Assembly: GCA_965199175.1 (NCBI GenBank)
Contig: OZ240684.1
Coordinates: 1,736,001-1,800,000 of the forward strand
Direction: 5' to 3'
Source: G963923945 sp965199175
GTDB lineage: Bacteria; Pseudomonadota; Alphaproteobacteria; G963923945
Length of the DNA stretch: 64,000 nt
Shown in pieces: positions 44,296 through 52,516 of the stretch. Every line of letters begins with the position of its first letter. Positions within the stretch are counted from its first letter, which is position 1. The translations under genes and the position numbers were made by a program. The notes under the pieces are model-generated. The model was not told the origin of the DNA, made no database searches, and saw only the letters and a program-made list of their open reading frames with translations.

Positions 44296-45996
44296 CTATT
44301 GATTTTCCCCGGAAGCACCCTGCCCGGAAGTCGAATCGGTTTCGACTGAAAATGTTGCCTCTTTGGAGCGACCAGAACCAGCCGTTTCTGTTATCTCCCG
44401 GGGATCAACGCTTTCTTGAGAATCCAGCCCCTCATCGTTGTGAGATGTCGGATAACTCAGACGCGCCAACAGCATCTCTAACTGTTCCAGACTTGAATAA
44501 TTCACCGTCACCAGGCCACTGCCACTGACACGGTGATCAATCGATACCCGTAAACCCAGAGCTTCGCTGACTTCATTTTCCAAAGCAACCGTATCGGTAT
44601 TTTTACTTTTGCCTGGCTGCTGATTTGAAAGTTTTCCTTTTGAGCCCTGTTTTTGCTGCTTGTCTTGCCGGTTTTTCTGGCGATCACGGACCTGTTGAGC
44701 CAAAAGCTCTGCCTGGCGGACGTTTAAATTTTTATCCACAATTTTCTGAGCAAGTTTTTGTGGCTCTGGTGCGGTGGCAATGGCCCGGGCATGTCCGGCT
44801 GTTAAAGCACCGCTTTGGATCATCCCCTGGACCGTTTCCGGGAGTTTCAGGAGCCGTACTGTGTTGGCAATATGGCTGCGGCTGCGGCCAATTGCTTTCG
44901 ATAATGCCTGTTGGGTATGATTAAATTCATCCATTAAACGTTGATATCCGGCTGCTTCCTCGATGGCGTTAAGATTTTGTCTTTGCAAATTTTCAACCAG
45001 GGCAATCTCCAAAGCTGCCCCGTCATCCAAATCGCGGACCAAAACCGGAACTTCGTGTAAGCCCGCCATCTGAGCGGCGCGCCAACGGCGCTCACCGGCT
45101 ATAATCTCATAATTATTGACCTTTTCAGAGTGTCGCCGAGCCAAAATTGGCTGTAAGACACCTCTCGATTTGACAGACTGAGCCAGACTTTCGATTTCCG
45201 ATTTATCGAATTTGCGGCGCGGTTGAAACCGGCCGGGAAAAAGAAATTCTACCGGAACTGTTTTAGAAGACTTCAGTTTATCCAGATCGGCATAATCCTG
45301 CTCATCATCTCCCAATAATGCCGATAATCCCCGACCCAAATGACGCCGGACTGTTTTGCGCACAGGCAGAGTATCCTGATTATCCCCAGAATCCATGCCC
45401 TCAAAAGCCAGTTCCCGGGAACTTAAGCCTTCAGAATCTACATCCTCAGGACCCATGCCCTCAGTAACCATATTGTCTGTGGATATTGGTTGATCTTCAG
45501 AGTCATCCATCTCTGTCCCTTGAAGATCTTGTATTTCAGATACTTCATCCGGGTCTGGTCTATCTGCCTGGTCAGCAACCATATTGTCTGTGGAGATTGG
45601 TTGATCTTCAGAGTCATCTATCTCTGTCCCTTGAAGATCTTGTGTTTCAGATACTTCATCCGGGTCTGGCCTATCTGCCTGATCAGTAACCATATTGTCT
45701 GTGGAGATTGGTTGATCTTCAGAGTCATCTATCTCTGTCCCTTGAAGATCTTGTGTTTCAGATACTTCATCCGGGTCTGGCCTATCTGCCTGGTCAGTAA
45801 CCATATTGTCTGTGGAGATTGGTTGATCTTCAAGGTCATCTATCTCTGTCCCTTGAAGATCTTGTGTTTCAGATAATCCATCCGGGTCTGGCCTATCTGC
45901 CTGGTCAGCTGTTGGCACTGCTGATGATGGGTCCTGATCATCAGCCGGTTCACCGGGCCGTGATTCTAACGGCGATTGGTCACTTTGCTCAGACAT
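44296..45996 (-). CDS. parB: Chromosome partitioning protein ParB with 37-residue N-terminal repeats
   Basis: A 566-residue ParB/Spo0J protein, almost double the usual 290. The C-terminal 340 residues are canonical: PGRFQPRRKFDKSEIESLAQSVKSRGVLQPILARR, the CTP-binding motif AGERRWRAAQMAGL, LVENLQRQNLNAIEEAAGYQRLM, helix-turn-helix QQALSKAIGRSRSHIANTVRLLKLP and a C-terminal dimer helix. The N-terminal 220 residues are acidic and hold four units of about 37 residues (DQADRPDPDEVSETQDLQG-type), encoded by 111-bp repeats (45466-45910). The RHLGRGLSALLG motif before the core is the usual ParA-contact region. Second gene of the parA-parB operon; its targets are the two parS sites nearby. Confidence 0.96.
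   Translation of the reverse strand: MSEQSDQSPLESRPGEPADDQDPSSAVPTADQADRPDPDGLSETQDLQGTEIDDLEDQPISTDNMVTDQADRPDPDEVSETQDLQGTEIDDSEDQPISTDNMVTDQADRPDPDEVSETQDLQGTEIDDSEDQPISTDNMVADQADRPDPDEVSEIQDLQGTEMDDSEDQPISTDNMVTEGMGPEDVDSEGLSSRELAFEGMDSGDNQDTLPVRKTVRRHLGRGLSALLGDDEQDYADLDKLKSSKTVPVEFLFPGRFQPRRKFDKSEIESLAQSVKSRGVLQPILARRHSEKVNNYEIIAGERRWRAAQMAGLHEVPVLVRDLDDGAALEIALVENLQRQNLNAIEEAAGYQRLMDEFNHTQQALSKAIGRSRSHIANTVRLLKLPETVQGMIQSGALTAGHARAIATAPEPQKLAQKIVDKNLNVRQAELLAQQVRDRQKNRQDKQQKQGSKGKLSNQQPGKSKNTDTVALENEVSEALGLRVSIDHRVSGSGLVTVNYSSLEQLEMLLARLSYPTSHNDEGLDSQESVDPREITETAGSGRSKEATFSVETDSTSGQGASGENQ
45466..45910. repeat. Four 111-bp tandem repeats encoding the ParB N-terminus
   Basis: The sequence AACCATATTGTCTGTGG recurs at 45466, 45577, 45688 and 45799 (plus-strand view), always 111 bp apart, with few point differences. 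The frame of parB is kept, so each unit encodes 37 residues. The two inner copies are nearly identical and the outer ones slightly diverged. Confidence 0.92.
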
Positions 45997-46045
45997 GGTT
46001 CTCTACCCGATTTTGTATCCGGTTCATCAATCCAGCGAAAAGCTC

Positions 46046-46106
46046 ACAGCATCTGCATACAGCATCTGTAGTGGCTATTGCGTTACATCGATGATGTTAC
46101 ATCGAT
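46046..46106. repeat. Two short tandem duplications between parB and parA
   Basis: ACAGCATCTG at 46046 and 46059 (13-bp period) and GTTACATCGAT at 46082 and 46096 (14-bp period), the latter just upstream of the parA stop. Confidence 0.7.
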
Positions 46107-46879
46107 ACTGTCGATTCCCGGTTCCGCCGCAGAATTTCACTGGCCAAATGAATATAAGCCCGGGAGCCAACACAACGATGGTCATAAAGCAACACGGGCC
46201 GACCATGAGATGGCGCCTCAGAAACCCGGACATTACGGGGAATCACAGTTTTGAAAACCTTTTCACCAAAATGCCCCCGGACATCTTCGGCCACCTGATC
46301 ACACAGATTGTTGCGGCGATCATACATCGTCAATACAACACCGTTGAGTTCGAGAGTGGTATTCAGGTTACGTTGCACCCGGCGGACAATACGCAATAAG
46401 TGACTCAAACCTTCCAGAGCGTAAAACTCACATTGCAAAGGCACCAAAATCTCCCGGGAAGCACATAACGCATTGATGGTCAACATGCCCAAAGAAGGAG
46501 GGCAATCAATCAAAACATAGTCATAGGCTGCTGTTTGATTAACCAACGCTTTGCGCAAACAAAACTCCCGTTCCGGTATCGCAATCAATTCTATTTCGGC
46601 ACCAGAAAGATCAAAATTGGAAGGTAAAATAGACAAACGGGGAATTGACGTGGCCATAACCGCCTGATTGAGTTCAGACCGACCCAATAAGACATCATAG
46701 GCCGTAACCTGTCGTTGGTCACGCGACACACCCAAACCAGTGCTGGCATTGCCTTGCGGATCAAGATCAATGACCAGCACAGATCGGTAGGTCGCCGCCA
46801 TCGCTGTACCCAGATTGACCGCTGTTGTCGTTTTACCCACGCCACCTTTCTGATTGGCTACTGCAATAACACGGGTCAT
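46097..46879 (-). CDS. parA: Chromosome partitioning ATPase ParA
   Basis: 260 residues. Deviant Walker A KGGVGKTTTAVNLG (11-24), Walker A' and B region VLVIDLDPQGNASTGLG and DYVLIDCPPSLGMLTINAL. Forms the ATP-dependent gradient on the nucleoid that moves ParB-parS complexes. Followed by parB after 100 bp and preceded by rsmG, the canonical order of the alphaproteobacterial origin region. Confidence 0.97.
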   Translation of the reverse strand: MTRVIAVANQKGGVGKTTTAVNLGTAMAATYRSVLVIDLDPQGNASTGLGVSRDQRQVTAYDVLLGRSELNQAVMATSIPRLSILPSNFDLSGAEIELIAIPEREFCLRKALVNQTAAYDYVLIDCPPSLGMLTINALCASREILVPLQCEFYALEGLSHLLRIVRRVQRNLNTTLELNGVVLTMYDRRNNLCDQVAEDVRGHFGEKVFKTVIPRNVRVSEAPSHGRPVLLYDHRCVGSRAYIHLASEILRRNRESTVSM

Positions 46880-47224
46880 GGAAACGACCTCCTGAATGAT
46901 TGTATTGTTACATACCGGTTTTTTCTTGATTCATCATTCTGGTCATTCGCTTTGCTTGTGATCGGCCTCATGGGTGATCGTTGAAACCCGGATTTTGAGC
47001 ATCGCAATGACCCGAATTGTTCTATAAAACACCATATGTAGTATGGATGTGATAAATAGACTCTACATAGAGATTTTCTATTCGCCAAGGCTTTAATTTT
47101 CCTTATTGCCTTTCAGTGGCTTATGACTGATTGCGGATGGGTTATCTATATCAACAGACGGCATATCTTATTGGCTATATTTTATTCACCAGGACTTTAT
47201 TTTTTGTTATCGCCTTTGAGCGAC
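46880..47224. other. parA upstream region containing a decayed copy of the rsmG 3' end
   Basis: 345 bp without a gene. 47075-47176 closely resembles 47177-47262, which includes the last codons of rsmG (GATGGGTTATCT.TATCA.CAGACGGCATATCT in both). So the tail of rsmG and its downstream DNA were duplicated in tandem (about 102-bp period) and then diverged. The parA promoter must lie near 46880-47000. Confidence 0.6.
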
Positions 47225-47956
47225 TTATGCAGATGGGTTATCTGTATCAGCAGACGGCATATCTGACGGGTGATAATCCGTGATATCAAGCAATCGCCCA
47301 TATGGATCACTGATGCTGGATTGCGTACGAACCGTACAATCCCACATGGTGCGGGCATCAGCCAATTCATCCTGCCATGTTTTGCCTTTAAGAGCGATCA
47401 AACGTGCCGATGATCCACTTAAATGGTAAGCATAACCCAATATGCTGTTCAAAGACGCCAAAGCCCGGGCCGTTATGATATCGGCTGCAATCGGTTTCAT
47501 GTCTTCGATACGGTGGCAATGAATGATAATCTGAGCATTGGTAATGGCGGCGGCCTGAGTTAGAAACGCGCATTTTTTATGATTGCACTCAATCAGATGC
47601 ACCACTGCTTCGCTGAGTATTGCTAAAACCAGGCCCGGCAAACCAGCCCCGCTGCCCAGGTCAACCAGAGTCAAAGATTGAGCGAAATCACGATTGTTAT
47701 CACAATCAAGATGTCGGACAATCTGGGCTGAGTCAAGAATATGCCGCCGCCAGGGATCTTTCATCGTCGCGGGACCAACCAGATTATGGGTTTTGTTCCA
47801 GTGATTCAAAAGGTCCAGATAAGCCGATAATTTTTTAAATGTTTCATGTGAAACACTCAAAACAGAACCATATTGTCGCCGGAATTGATCACCACTAAGC
47901 GGTGGCAGTTGACAATCCAGACGATCACGCGGCAGAAGACGACGACGGGTTTCCAT
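47225..47956 (-). CDS. rsmG: 16S rRNA (guanine-527-N7) methyltransferase
   Basis: About 243 residues from ATG 47956 (open to ATG 47995). RsmG methylates G527 of 16S rRNA. Seen: YLDLLNHWNKTHNLV, RRHILDSAQIV, LVDLGSGAGLPGLVLAI (SAM site), HLIECNHKKCAFL and ITARALASLNSILGYA. It overlaps the mnmG 3' end. Its own coding sequence contains a ParB-binding parS site (47840-47855) within the codons for SVSHETF. The C-terminal tail (TDYHPSDMPSADTDN) corresponds to the duplicated segment downstream. Confidence 0.95.
   Translation of the reverse strand: METRRRLLPRDRLDCQLPPLSGDQFRRQYGSVLSVSHETFKKLSAYLDLLNHWNKTHNLVGPATMKDPWRRHILDSAQIVRHLDCDNNRDFAQSLTLVDLGSGAGLPGLVLAILSEAVVHLIECNHKKCAFLTQAAAITNAQIIIHCHRIEDMKPIAADIITARALASLNSILGYAYHLSGSSARLIALKGKTWQDELADARTMWDCTVRTQSSISDPYGRLLDITDYHPSDMPSADTDNPSA
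47840..47855. promoter_or_regulatory. parS site inside rsmG
   Basis: TGTTTCATGTGAAACA is the 16-bp palindrome of ParB loading sites; it differs at one position from the most common TGTTTCACGTGAAACA. It lies about 1 kb upstream of parA. Confidence 0.93.
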
Positions 47957-49859
47957 ATTGGGTGTTTTGATGGTGGCCGGAGTGACTCCGTACATAGCGG
48001 AGCAAGGCCATCAAAGCAGCCGGTGTCACTCCGGGGACACGGCTGGCAACATCAAGGTTTTCCGGACGAGCCGCTTTAAGATTTTCCCGTGCCTCAGCCG
48101 TCAGACTACCGATATGATCATAGTCAATATCCACAGGCAGATCATAACAACGGCTCTGACGCATGGCTGCAATGTCGCTCTGTTGGCGCGGAAGATAGAC
48201 CCGATACAGAGCATCAGCCTCAATCTGAGTTGCCACGTCATCAGGAATCGCGGCAAAATCCGGCCATAGACGCGCTAATGTCCGGATCGTCATCTCACGA
48301 TGGCTGAGCCAGTCCAAAGCAGAACGTCGGCTGCCATCCTGCCTAACTGAAATCCCCACAGAAGCGAGTTGACCGGAACTGGCCTGACGGGACTGTAACA
48401 AGGCTTGTGTCTTTTCTTTGGTTTTTTGATGCGCATCAAACACCTGGTGCCGTTCACTCCCGGCCAGGCCAATCTCCAATGCCAGCCTGGTCAGTCGCTC
48501 ATCGGCATTATCCGCCCTCAGCTGTAAACGGTATTCCGCCCGTGAGGTAAACATACGATATGGCTCACTCACCCCCAAAGTGGTGAGATCATCAATCATA
48601 ACACCGATATAAGCCTGGGCACGATCCAGCCGCAAAGCCGGGCGACCTCCGGTTTTCAAAGCAGCATTGGCTCCCGCCACCAGGCCCTGAGCGGCCGCTT
48701 CTTCATAACCGGTGGTCCCATTGATCTGACCGGCCAGAAACAAGCCCGGCCATAATCGGGTTTCCAGACTTTCCCGCAAGAAACGCGGATCAATATAATC
48801 ATATTCAACCGCATAGCCCGGACGGATAATACGTGCTTCTTCCAGACCGGGAATGCTCTTTATAAGAGCCTGCTGAATATCTTCAGGCAGAGAGGTGGAA
48901 ATCCCGTTGGGATAAATGAGTGGCGTATCCAACCCCTCTGGTTCCAGGAAAATCTGATGCCGCTCACGCCGGGAAAACCGCATCACTTTATCTTCTATTG
49001 AGGGGCAATAGCGGGGACCCTGGGCAGCAATTTTACCGGTATATAAAGGAGAATGGTGGAGATTAGCACGAATAACAGCATGGGTTGCCGGGGTCGTTCC
49101 CGTAATGTAACAATCGATTTGCGGCGTGGTAATCTGCCGGGTAAGCAGGGAAAACGGCACGGGTGGCTTATCGCCAGATTGTGTCGCCAGATCTGCCCAG
49201 CGAATATCATCACGGTGAAGACGCGGCGGTGTGCCTGTCTTCAAACGGCCAAGTGTAAAACCAGCCCGTTCAAGAGAAGCCGCCAAAGCAACCGAGGAAG
49301 ATGCCCCATCACGACCAGCAGCATAATTCTGCTGGCCGCAATGGATCACACCGCGCAGAAAAGTGCCGGTTGTTAAAACCACTGCCGGAGCCGACAAAAC
49401 AGTTCCATCAGCCAATTTCACCCCGGAAACTGAGCCATCGCCAGAAGAGGTAAGATCAACCACTTCTCCTTCTTGCAAGGTCAGGCCGGGTTGATCACGG
49501 AGAAAAGACCCTATTGCCTGCTGGTAAAGAGAGCGATCCGCCTGAGCACGCGGACCACGCACTGCCGGTCCTTTGCTGGCATTAAGCATACGGAAATGGA
49601 TACCAGCCTGATCAATGGCCCGCCCCATAAGACCATCCAATGCGTCAATTTCCCGTACCAAATGCCCTTTACCCAGGCCACCAATCGCCGGATTACAGGA
49701 CATCACACCAATGGCGGTGATATCCTGAGTAATCAAAACCGTTTCCGCACCCAGACGTGCGGCAGCCGCAGCAGCCTCGCAACCAGCATGACCACCCCCA
49801 ACCACGACAACATCATAAGAAGTGCGATGATTGGATTGATAAGAAGATATGTGCTTCAT
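47925..49859 (-). CDS. mnmG: tRNA uridine-5-carboxymethylaminomethyl modification enzyme, FAD subunit
   Basis: 644 residues from ATG 49859 (a TTG at 49898 is open). With MnmE it builds cmnm5U34 on several tRNAs. Seen: YDVVVVGGGHAGCEAAAAAARLG (FAD motif), CNPAIGGLGKGHLVREIDALDG, GPAVRGPRAQADR, GRLKTGTPPRL, RYCPSIEDKV and LFLAGQINGTTGYEEAAAQGL (signature), then GVSEPYRMFTSRAEYRL. MnmE, its partner, is encoded two genes upstream on the same strand. Confidence 0.97.
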   Translation of the reverse strand: MKHISSYQSNHRTSYDVVVVGGGHAGCEAAAAAARLGAETVLITQDITAIGVMSCNPAIGGLGKGHLVREIDALDGLMGRAIDQAGIHFRMLNASKGPAVRGPRAQADRSLYQQAIGSFLRDQPGLTLQEGEVVDLTSSGDGSVSGVKLADGTVLSAPAVVLTTGTFLRGVIHCGQQNYAAGRDGASSSVALAASLERAGFTLGRLKTGTPPRLHRDDIRWADLATQSGDKPPVPFSLLTRQITTPQIDCYITGTTPATHAVIRANLHHSPLYTGKIAAQGPRYCPSIEDKVMRFSRRERHQIFLEPEGLDTPLIYPNGISTSLPEDIQQALIKSIPGLEEARIIRPGYAVEYDYIDPRFLRESLETRLWPGLFLAGQINGTTGYEEAAAQGLVAGANAALKTGGRPALRLDRAQAYIGVMIDDLTTLGVSEPYRMFTSRAEYRLQLRADNADERLTRLALEIGLAGSERHQVFDAHQKTKEKTQALLQSRQASSGQLASVGISVRQDGSRRSALDWLSHREMTIRTLARLWPDFAAIPDDVATQIEADALYRVYLPRQQSDIAAMRQSRCYDLPVDIDYDHIGSLTAEARENLKAARPENLDVASRVPGVTPAALMALLRYVRSHSGHHQNTQYGNPSSSSAA

Positions 49860-49937
49860 TGGCCGGTCTTTCTCAGCATCATTGCCCGGAAAAAACAAGA
49901 AAAGAGATGAATATATTACGATGATTGATTGGGAGTT

Positions 49938-50378
49938 TTATGAATGTGTTTTTCGCCATCCGGCGCGGTCACGTCTGAAATCTTCGCGGGTCCCTAAAGG
50001 TTCAAATAATGTGCGATTTGGCTGTGATGATGGATGATGGTGAGCACAGCGAACACAATGATTTGTATTTGGTACCGCATCTAAGCGCGCTTGCGGTATA
50101 ATGCTATCGCAATCAATGCAATACCTACCATATCGAGGGCTCGCTTTTCTCCTCCTGAATGTTTTTCTCTTGCTATTAACAACGTTTCTTTCCCCGCCAT
50201 ATTGAACCGTTGGTTTCCTTCTTTTGAATTTTTTTCTCTTGTTATCAATAATTTTTCCTTCCCCGCCACATTTTTGGCAACGAAATTTTCTGTCAGCATT
50301 GTTTACAAGTCGACCGCTTGGACATGATATCTGGTTTGTCCATTGGCATTGTTTACATCGGATCGTAATCACGGGCAT
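49938..50378 (-). CDS. Double zinc-finger protein with DksA/TraR-like C-terminal finger
   Basis: About 146 residues from the ATG at 50378 (a longer frame reaches 50429). The N-terminal part has CxxC pairs in RCKQCQ and RCQKCGG, like a small zinc ribbon. The middle is a 23-residue tandem repeat (GGExxxxNxKRKxFxRRK-type, twice), strongly basic. Near the C-terminus CIDCDSIIPQARLDAVPN then CVRC gives CxxC-x17-CxxC, exactly the spacing of the DksA/TraR finger. It lacks the DksA coiled coil, so it is not DksA itself. Function unknown; a nucleic-acid or RNA-polymerase binding role is inference. Confidence 0.7.
   Translation of the reverse strand: MPVITIRCKQCQWTNQISCPSGRLVNNADRKFRCQKCGGEGKIIDNKRKKFKRRKPTVQYGGERNVVNSKRKTFRRRKASPRYGRYCIDCDSIIPQARLDAVPNTNHCVRCAHHHPSSQPNRTLFEPLGTREDFRRDRAGWRKTHS
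50157..50294. repeat. 69-bp in-frame tandem duplication in the zinc-finger gene
   Basis: Segments starting at 50157 and 50226 (GAATGTTTTTCTCTTG and GAATTTTTTTCTCTTG) are 69 bp apart and continue in parallel, coding for two 23-residue basic units. They have diverged at several positions. Confidence 0.8.
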
Positions 50379-50429
50379 TGGAAACAGCCATGCTTGCTGA
50401 CATATCAAAGAGAGAAAAGCAAAACCCAA

Positions 50430-50742
50430 TTTGAAAAATAATGAGATGTAAAATATGTCAAAAAAGCGATTATGTCAAAGAATGACCAAAGAAGAGCGCA
50501 GGAGTCTATACAGTTTTGCAGCGATATCCCAAAACAATCACCGGAACATCTTCCGTATTATGTGAAGCTGCCCTTATGCGCTCAAACAAAAAATGATTGA
50601 TCCGATGAAAGATGGAACAAATGGCGGCATTACTGGAATCACAATCATTTTTTATTCAAAGCTGTTTTATAAAGAATGTTTCATGTGAAACAATGGGCAG
50701 CTGTGTATGCTCCTGATTATCAGGCTCTTATGGTAGCCTTGA
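50430..50742. other. Intergenic region with parS between zinc-finger gene and mnmE
   Basis: 313 bp, no recognisable gene; a 36-codon frame from 50454 (MSKKRLCQRMTKEERRSLYS) looks like random or decayed sequence. The second parS site is at 50677-50692. Confidence 0.5.
50677..50692. promoter_or_regulatory. parS site near mnmE
   Basis: TGTTTCATGTGAAACA, identical to the copy inside rsmG 2.8 kb away. It sits 50 bp downstream of the mnmE stop. Confidence 0.93.
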
Positions 50743-52179
50743 TTATTTTCCGATACAAAAACGCTCAAAAATCGCGCCGAGAATATCATCAACATTGACC
50801 TGGCCGGTGATTCGTCCCAGCCGATGAGCAGCGATACGTAATTCTTCGGCCTGTAATTCCAACCCATCCTGAGACAAAGCCCGCTCCAGAGCCTCAGCAG
50901 CCCCAGTCAATTCGACCCGGTGACGTTGACGGGTCAATCCTGGCGGACCACTCAAAACCGCCGCGCTTTTTTCCTGGAAATAGTCAATCAAACAAGCCCG
51001 CACATCATCAATACCCATTCCGGTATGCGCTGAAACCGTGAGAACAGGCGTATCAGCAGCAAGATTGGTCGCAATTCGGATCCGTTCAATCAGATCCCCG
51101 GCCTGAGCCGGGTCATCCAGACAATCGGCTTTGGCCACCACGATGATGGTTGGAATACCGCACAGGTTTAAGGGCGGCAATGACCGATTATCCGGTGCTG
51201 TCAACAACAATACCAGATCAGCCCTGCGCAGACGAGACTGCGCCCGTTCTGCTCCTTCCTGTTCGATTGGATCAACGTTCACAGAGGTTTGCGCTAACCC
51301 GTCATTGGTCGGAACCCTATCGGAAGAGCGTAGACCGGCGGTATCAACCAAAGTAAGAGGCAATCCGGATAGAGTCACTGTTGCTTCAACCAGATCACGG
51401 GTTGTCCCGGGTTGATCCGTAACGATTGTCAGTTCCCGGCCAACCAGGGTATTGAATAAAGTGGATTTTCCAACATTAGGAATCCCGGTTAAAACCACCT
51501 CATACCCGGTTCTCAGGCGTTCACCAGCCCCTTTATCATCCAGCATAGCCAGAATCTGCGCGCGTAAATCAGATATCTGTGCCGTCTGGCGATCCAGTAA
51601 ATCCGTGGGGAGATCCTGATCAGAAAAATCAATCTCAGCCTCACAAAAAGCAATCAGGCCAATCAAACAATCACGCCATGCCTGACAGTGTCGTCCAAAA
51701 ACACCCGCGAGTTGACGTTCTGCCTGGCGGCGCTGGCTCTCGGTTTCAGCAGCCACCAAATCAGCCACCGCCTCAACCTCGGTCAGATCCAGTTTGCCAT
51801 TGTCAAAAGCCCGCCGGGTAAATTCCCCAGGCTCAGCCATTCGCAATCCCGAAAGAGATTCCAGGGCTTTACAAAGAGCCGATACCACCGCCCGACCACC
51901 GTGAATATGAAGCTCAGCCATTGCCTCACCGGTGTAGCTACGTGGTGCTGGAAACCAGAGAACCAAACCGCGATCCAGCCGATGGCCAGTGCCTTGCCCT
52001 GCTATCGTCCCGGGTTCATAAAAATCACTCAAAATCGCCCGGCGAGGTGGCCAGTCTTCGCGTCCGGTAAGAGCCACCAAAGCCTGTGTCACCGCCGGGC
52101 CGGAAAGACGGATCACCGCTACCGCACCCGGGGCCGGACCACTGGCTGGCGCAAAAATAGTCTGAAAATTCGTTGTCAT
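50743..52179 (-). CDS. mnmE: tRNA modification GTPase MnmE
   Basis: 478 residues. Partner of MnmG in cmnm5U34 synthesis. Seen: TIFAPASGPAPGAVAVIRLSG (tetrahydrofolate-binding N-domain), AMAELHIHGG, the G domain with GIPNVGKSTLFN (P-loop), TTRD (G2), DTAGLR (G3) and the conserved C-terminal FCIGK with the catalytic cysteine. Normal length. First gene of the mnmE-mnmG-rsmG-parAB succession. Confidence 0.97.
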   Translation of the reverse strand: MTTNFQTIFAPASGPAPGAVAVIRLSGPAVTQALVALTGREDWPPRRAILSDFYEPGTIAGQGTGHRLDRGLVLWFPAPRSYTGEAMAELHIHGGRAVVSALCKALESLSGLRMAEPGEFTRRAFDNGKLDLTEVEAVADLVAAETESQRRQAERQLAGVFGRHCQAWRDCLIGLIAFCEAEIDFSDQDLPTDLLDRQTAQISDLRAQILAMLDDKGAGERLRTGYEVVLTGIPNVGKSTLFNTLVGRELTIVTDQPGTTRDLVEATVTLSGLPLTLVDTAGLRSSDRVPTNDGLAQTSVNVDPIEQEGAERAQSRLRRADLVLLLTAPDNRSLPPLNLCGIPTIIVVAKADCLDDPAQAGDLIERIRIATNLAADTPVLTVSAHTGMGIDDVRACLIDYFQEKSAAVLSGPPGLTRQRHRVELTGAAEALERALSQDGLELQAEELRIAAHRLGRITGQVNVDDILGAIFERFCIGK

Positions 52180-52516
52180 GATCCTGACAGGAAAAACCAG
52201 ACCCCAAAGATCAGACCACCTCTGTTCATTCTTCTTAAAACCCTGTTTTGCTTCGTCATCCCGATGACATCAGACCCTAAAAAGATAAAATTTTTGACGA
52301 CGCAACAAACCGATCATAAACGCGCCTTGTGATCAGGCAGCAATGGCTCTTATAGACCAAAAAAACCAGATAGGTTACAGTTTCCACAATGATGACATTT
52401 TTCACAATATTTTTCACAATAAAGGAACGATGGTCTGAAATGTATTGATGAGTGCCCATCTCCATCAATACCAATTCAGCCATTGTTTATCCGGCCTTTG
52501 AAAAATACTGATCCTT
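52180..52516. other. Divergent intergenic region mnmE / YyaL-like gene
   Basis: 337 bp with no gene. ATTTTTCACAAT is duplicated at 52397-52408 and 52409-52420. The promoters of mnmE and of the YyaL-like gene must be here, but no clear pair of hexamers was picked. Confidence 0.4.

Noticed and set aside
45486..45876. Long antisense frames opposite the parB repeats
   Set aside because: They repeat every 37 residues because the DNA does; parB on the other strand explains them fully.
52025..52332. Frames antisense to mnmE and into the gap before the YyaL-like gene
   Set aside because: They are shadows of mnmE with no independent support.
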